Below, piece by piece: positions 62,749-64,000 of a stretch of DNA of 64,000 bases. Made by a program: the position numbers and the translations under genes. The notes below the pieces were generated by a model. It was not told where the DNA came from and did not search any database. It saw nothing but the letters and a program-made list of their open reading frames with translations. Source of the stretch: Aradus depressus (Eukaryota > Arthropoda > Insecta > Hemiptera > Aradidae); assembly GCA_963662175.1 (NCBI GenBank), contig OY759215.1, positions 54,577,213 to 54,641,212 on the forward strand, written 5' to 3'. Within the stretch, counting starts at the first letter, position 1. Each line of letters begins with the position of its first letter.

Positions 62749-63177
62749 TTATAATTTCAAGAAAAATTGAACAGGGAATTATTAGAAGTTTGTAAAACAT
62801 ATGTCAAAAAAATAGTTGTTTCTTTATTTTCGTTTAAGTTTATTCATAGAAAATTAAAAGTGAAGTTAGTTATGAGACGTTTAGTGTAAACAAAACTCTG
62901 ACCGTTTTATAAACAATGAATTGTCAATTCGATAACAATCGTATTATTTTCGTTTTGGAATTATGTAGATAGATGAAAAGTTATTACTTGTAGAATGTAA
63001 ATTTTCAAAAACAAACATTAAGAAAAAAAATTTAATACAGCTCAAACGACATTTTTTTTTTCAAAACAAAAAAGATGTAAATGTATTTTTTATACGTGAT
63101 ACATAAACGACTTTCTTGATATTCACATGGTAAGGTTAAGGTAAAACGAAGTCTCAAACACTTTCTGTGCTTTTTTG
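62749..63177. other. Intergenic, nothing recognised
   Basis: AT-rich spacer. Confidence 0.4.
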
Positions 63178-63376
63178 TTGGCTTTATGTACGGCGCATAT
63201 AAGCCATGTCAATGTGTTATGTATAGTTATTTACGACATCCATGGCCCCGGGAGGGAGTTCGATCTACCAAATAAAACTCACTCCCGGACGGGATTCGAA
63301 CCCGCAAACCATGGTGAGTCCATGCGACCAAAGCCCTACGCTGTAGCCCGCACGGCCACCATGGCTCCCCTCTATA
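63178..63376 (-). repeat. tRNA-derived SINE, second family (copy B)
   Basis: Minus-strand reading AGCCATGGTGGCCGTGCGGG, GGGTTCGAATCCC (B-box) and CCTCCCGGGGCCATGG matches the copy at 9761-9975. Confidence 0.78.
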
Positions 63377-63431
63377 CAATTCCATACAAAACATTTTATG
63401 CAAATTCGTGCAATGATTCTTGTTCCCTAAA

Positions 63432-63640
63432 GCGCCTGTTTCCTAAAGTAAAACAGTATTAATTATAAATGGATGCCAAAGCTTTTTGTCTTTTGAGAGA
63501 AATCCGGTTGTGCCGTGCATTGTCCACCGGTCTGGTTGGGACGCCTGGGTGCCCTCTTAGGCCCTCCCGTAGTTTCCATTATCCTTAGAGGACAGGACCC
63601 ATTTATAATTAATACTGTTTTACCTTAGGAAACAGGCGCT
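63432..63640. mobile_element. MITE with 42-bp terminal inverted repeats
   Basis: 209 bp. 63432-63473 and 63599-63640 are inverted repeats matching at 41 of 42 positions, starting AGCGCCTGTTTCCTAAAG. No open frame. The TSD is unclear, so the superfamily is not assigned. Confidence 0.88.
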
Positions 63641-64000
63641 AATAACTATATATATATATGCAGGCAAAATTAAAAAAAGAAACAACTTTTTATACGTGTT
63701 TTTTTTTTAAATTGTTTTTAATAGACGCATCTACTGGGCTGAATTTCATGAACTATGCACATAGAGAGCTCTATCACTTCCCTAAATTGAAGAAGAAACT
63801 TTCAAAAGTAAAAGAATTGCAATAGGTATTCGGACAATGAAAAAAATATGCTACGGAAAACTTTTCTCTTGAAATAAAGAGAGAATATGTACTACATTGT
63901 GTATTGTTGGAAGAAAGAGAAATATTTTGGTTTTAGGGTTCGATATTCTGACCAAAAATATATATGAATGTATTCTCCTCGGAAAATTAACACATCTGAT
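63641..64000. other. Intergenic, nothing recognised
   Basis: Short TA run at 63648-63658 and AT-rich sequence to the window end. Confidence 0.4.

Overview
The window looks like a piece of an insect (arthropod) nuclear chromosome: AT-rich, intron-rich, with GT-AG introns up to 14 kb and a dense mix of retrotransposons, SINEs and miniature inverted-repeat elements. There are no operons, bacterial signals or CRISPR arrays. The order of insect cannot be fixed from sequence alone; a hemipteran-type genome is a low-confidence guess.

Two host genes can be assembled, both on the minus strand. (1) A homologue of the zinc-finger protein ZCCHC24 occupies about 1-20 kb. Its proposed first coding exon is at 19798-19896, with further exons at 5261-5354, 4379-4500 and 732-896; the last exon(s) lie beyond the left edge. 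(2) A facilitative sugar transporter of the major facilitator superfamily, most like insect facilitated trehalose transporters (Tret1-like), runs from about 57.9 kb to 28.2 kb. Nine coding exons join in phase into 526 codons plus a stop. The first coding exon supplies only ATG-AG, and a plausible Inr/DPE core promoter lies 80 bp upstream.

Region by region: 0-20 kb holds the zinc-finger gene, whose introns carry a deleted Gypsy-type LTR element (3.06 kb), LINE pieces (7.5-8.75 kb, including an RTE copy with target-site duplication, TSD), a tRNA-like SINE (9.8 kb), copies of a hairpin-ended repeat, and a LINE 3' end with a 15-bp TSD (16.4-17.0 kb). 20-28 kb is intergenic: a decayed Jockey element, an R1-like LINE fragment, a pogo-like MITE with TA TSDs and a Jockey 3' end. 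28-58 kb is the transporter. Its third intron contains a young, internally deleted LTR retrotransposon (39998-44166; LTRs differ at two visible positions) inserted in a (TA)n tract. Its first intron is crowded with a tRNA-derived SINE family and holds one candidate exon on the opposite strand. 58-64 kb is upstream intergenic DNA with two RNase H LINE remnants, a short unidentified coding fragment, a second-family SINE and a 209-bp MITE with 42-bp inverted repeats.

The strongest new observations are the deletion-derivative LTR element whose gag start and integrase end sit in one open frame and whose LTRs carry a 30-bp minisatellite plus PBS-like decoys; a hairpin-ended, internally tandem repeat family with about 13 copies; and the tiny split start exon of the transporter.
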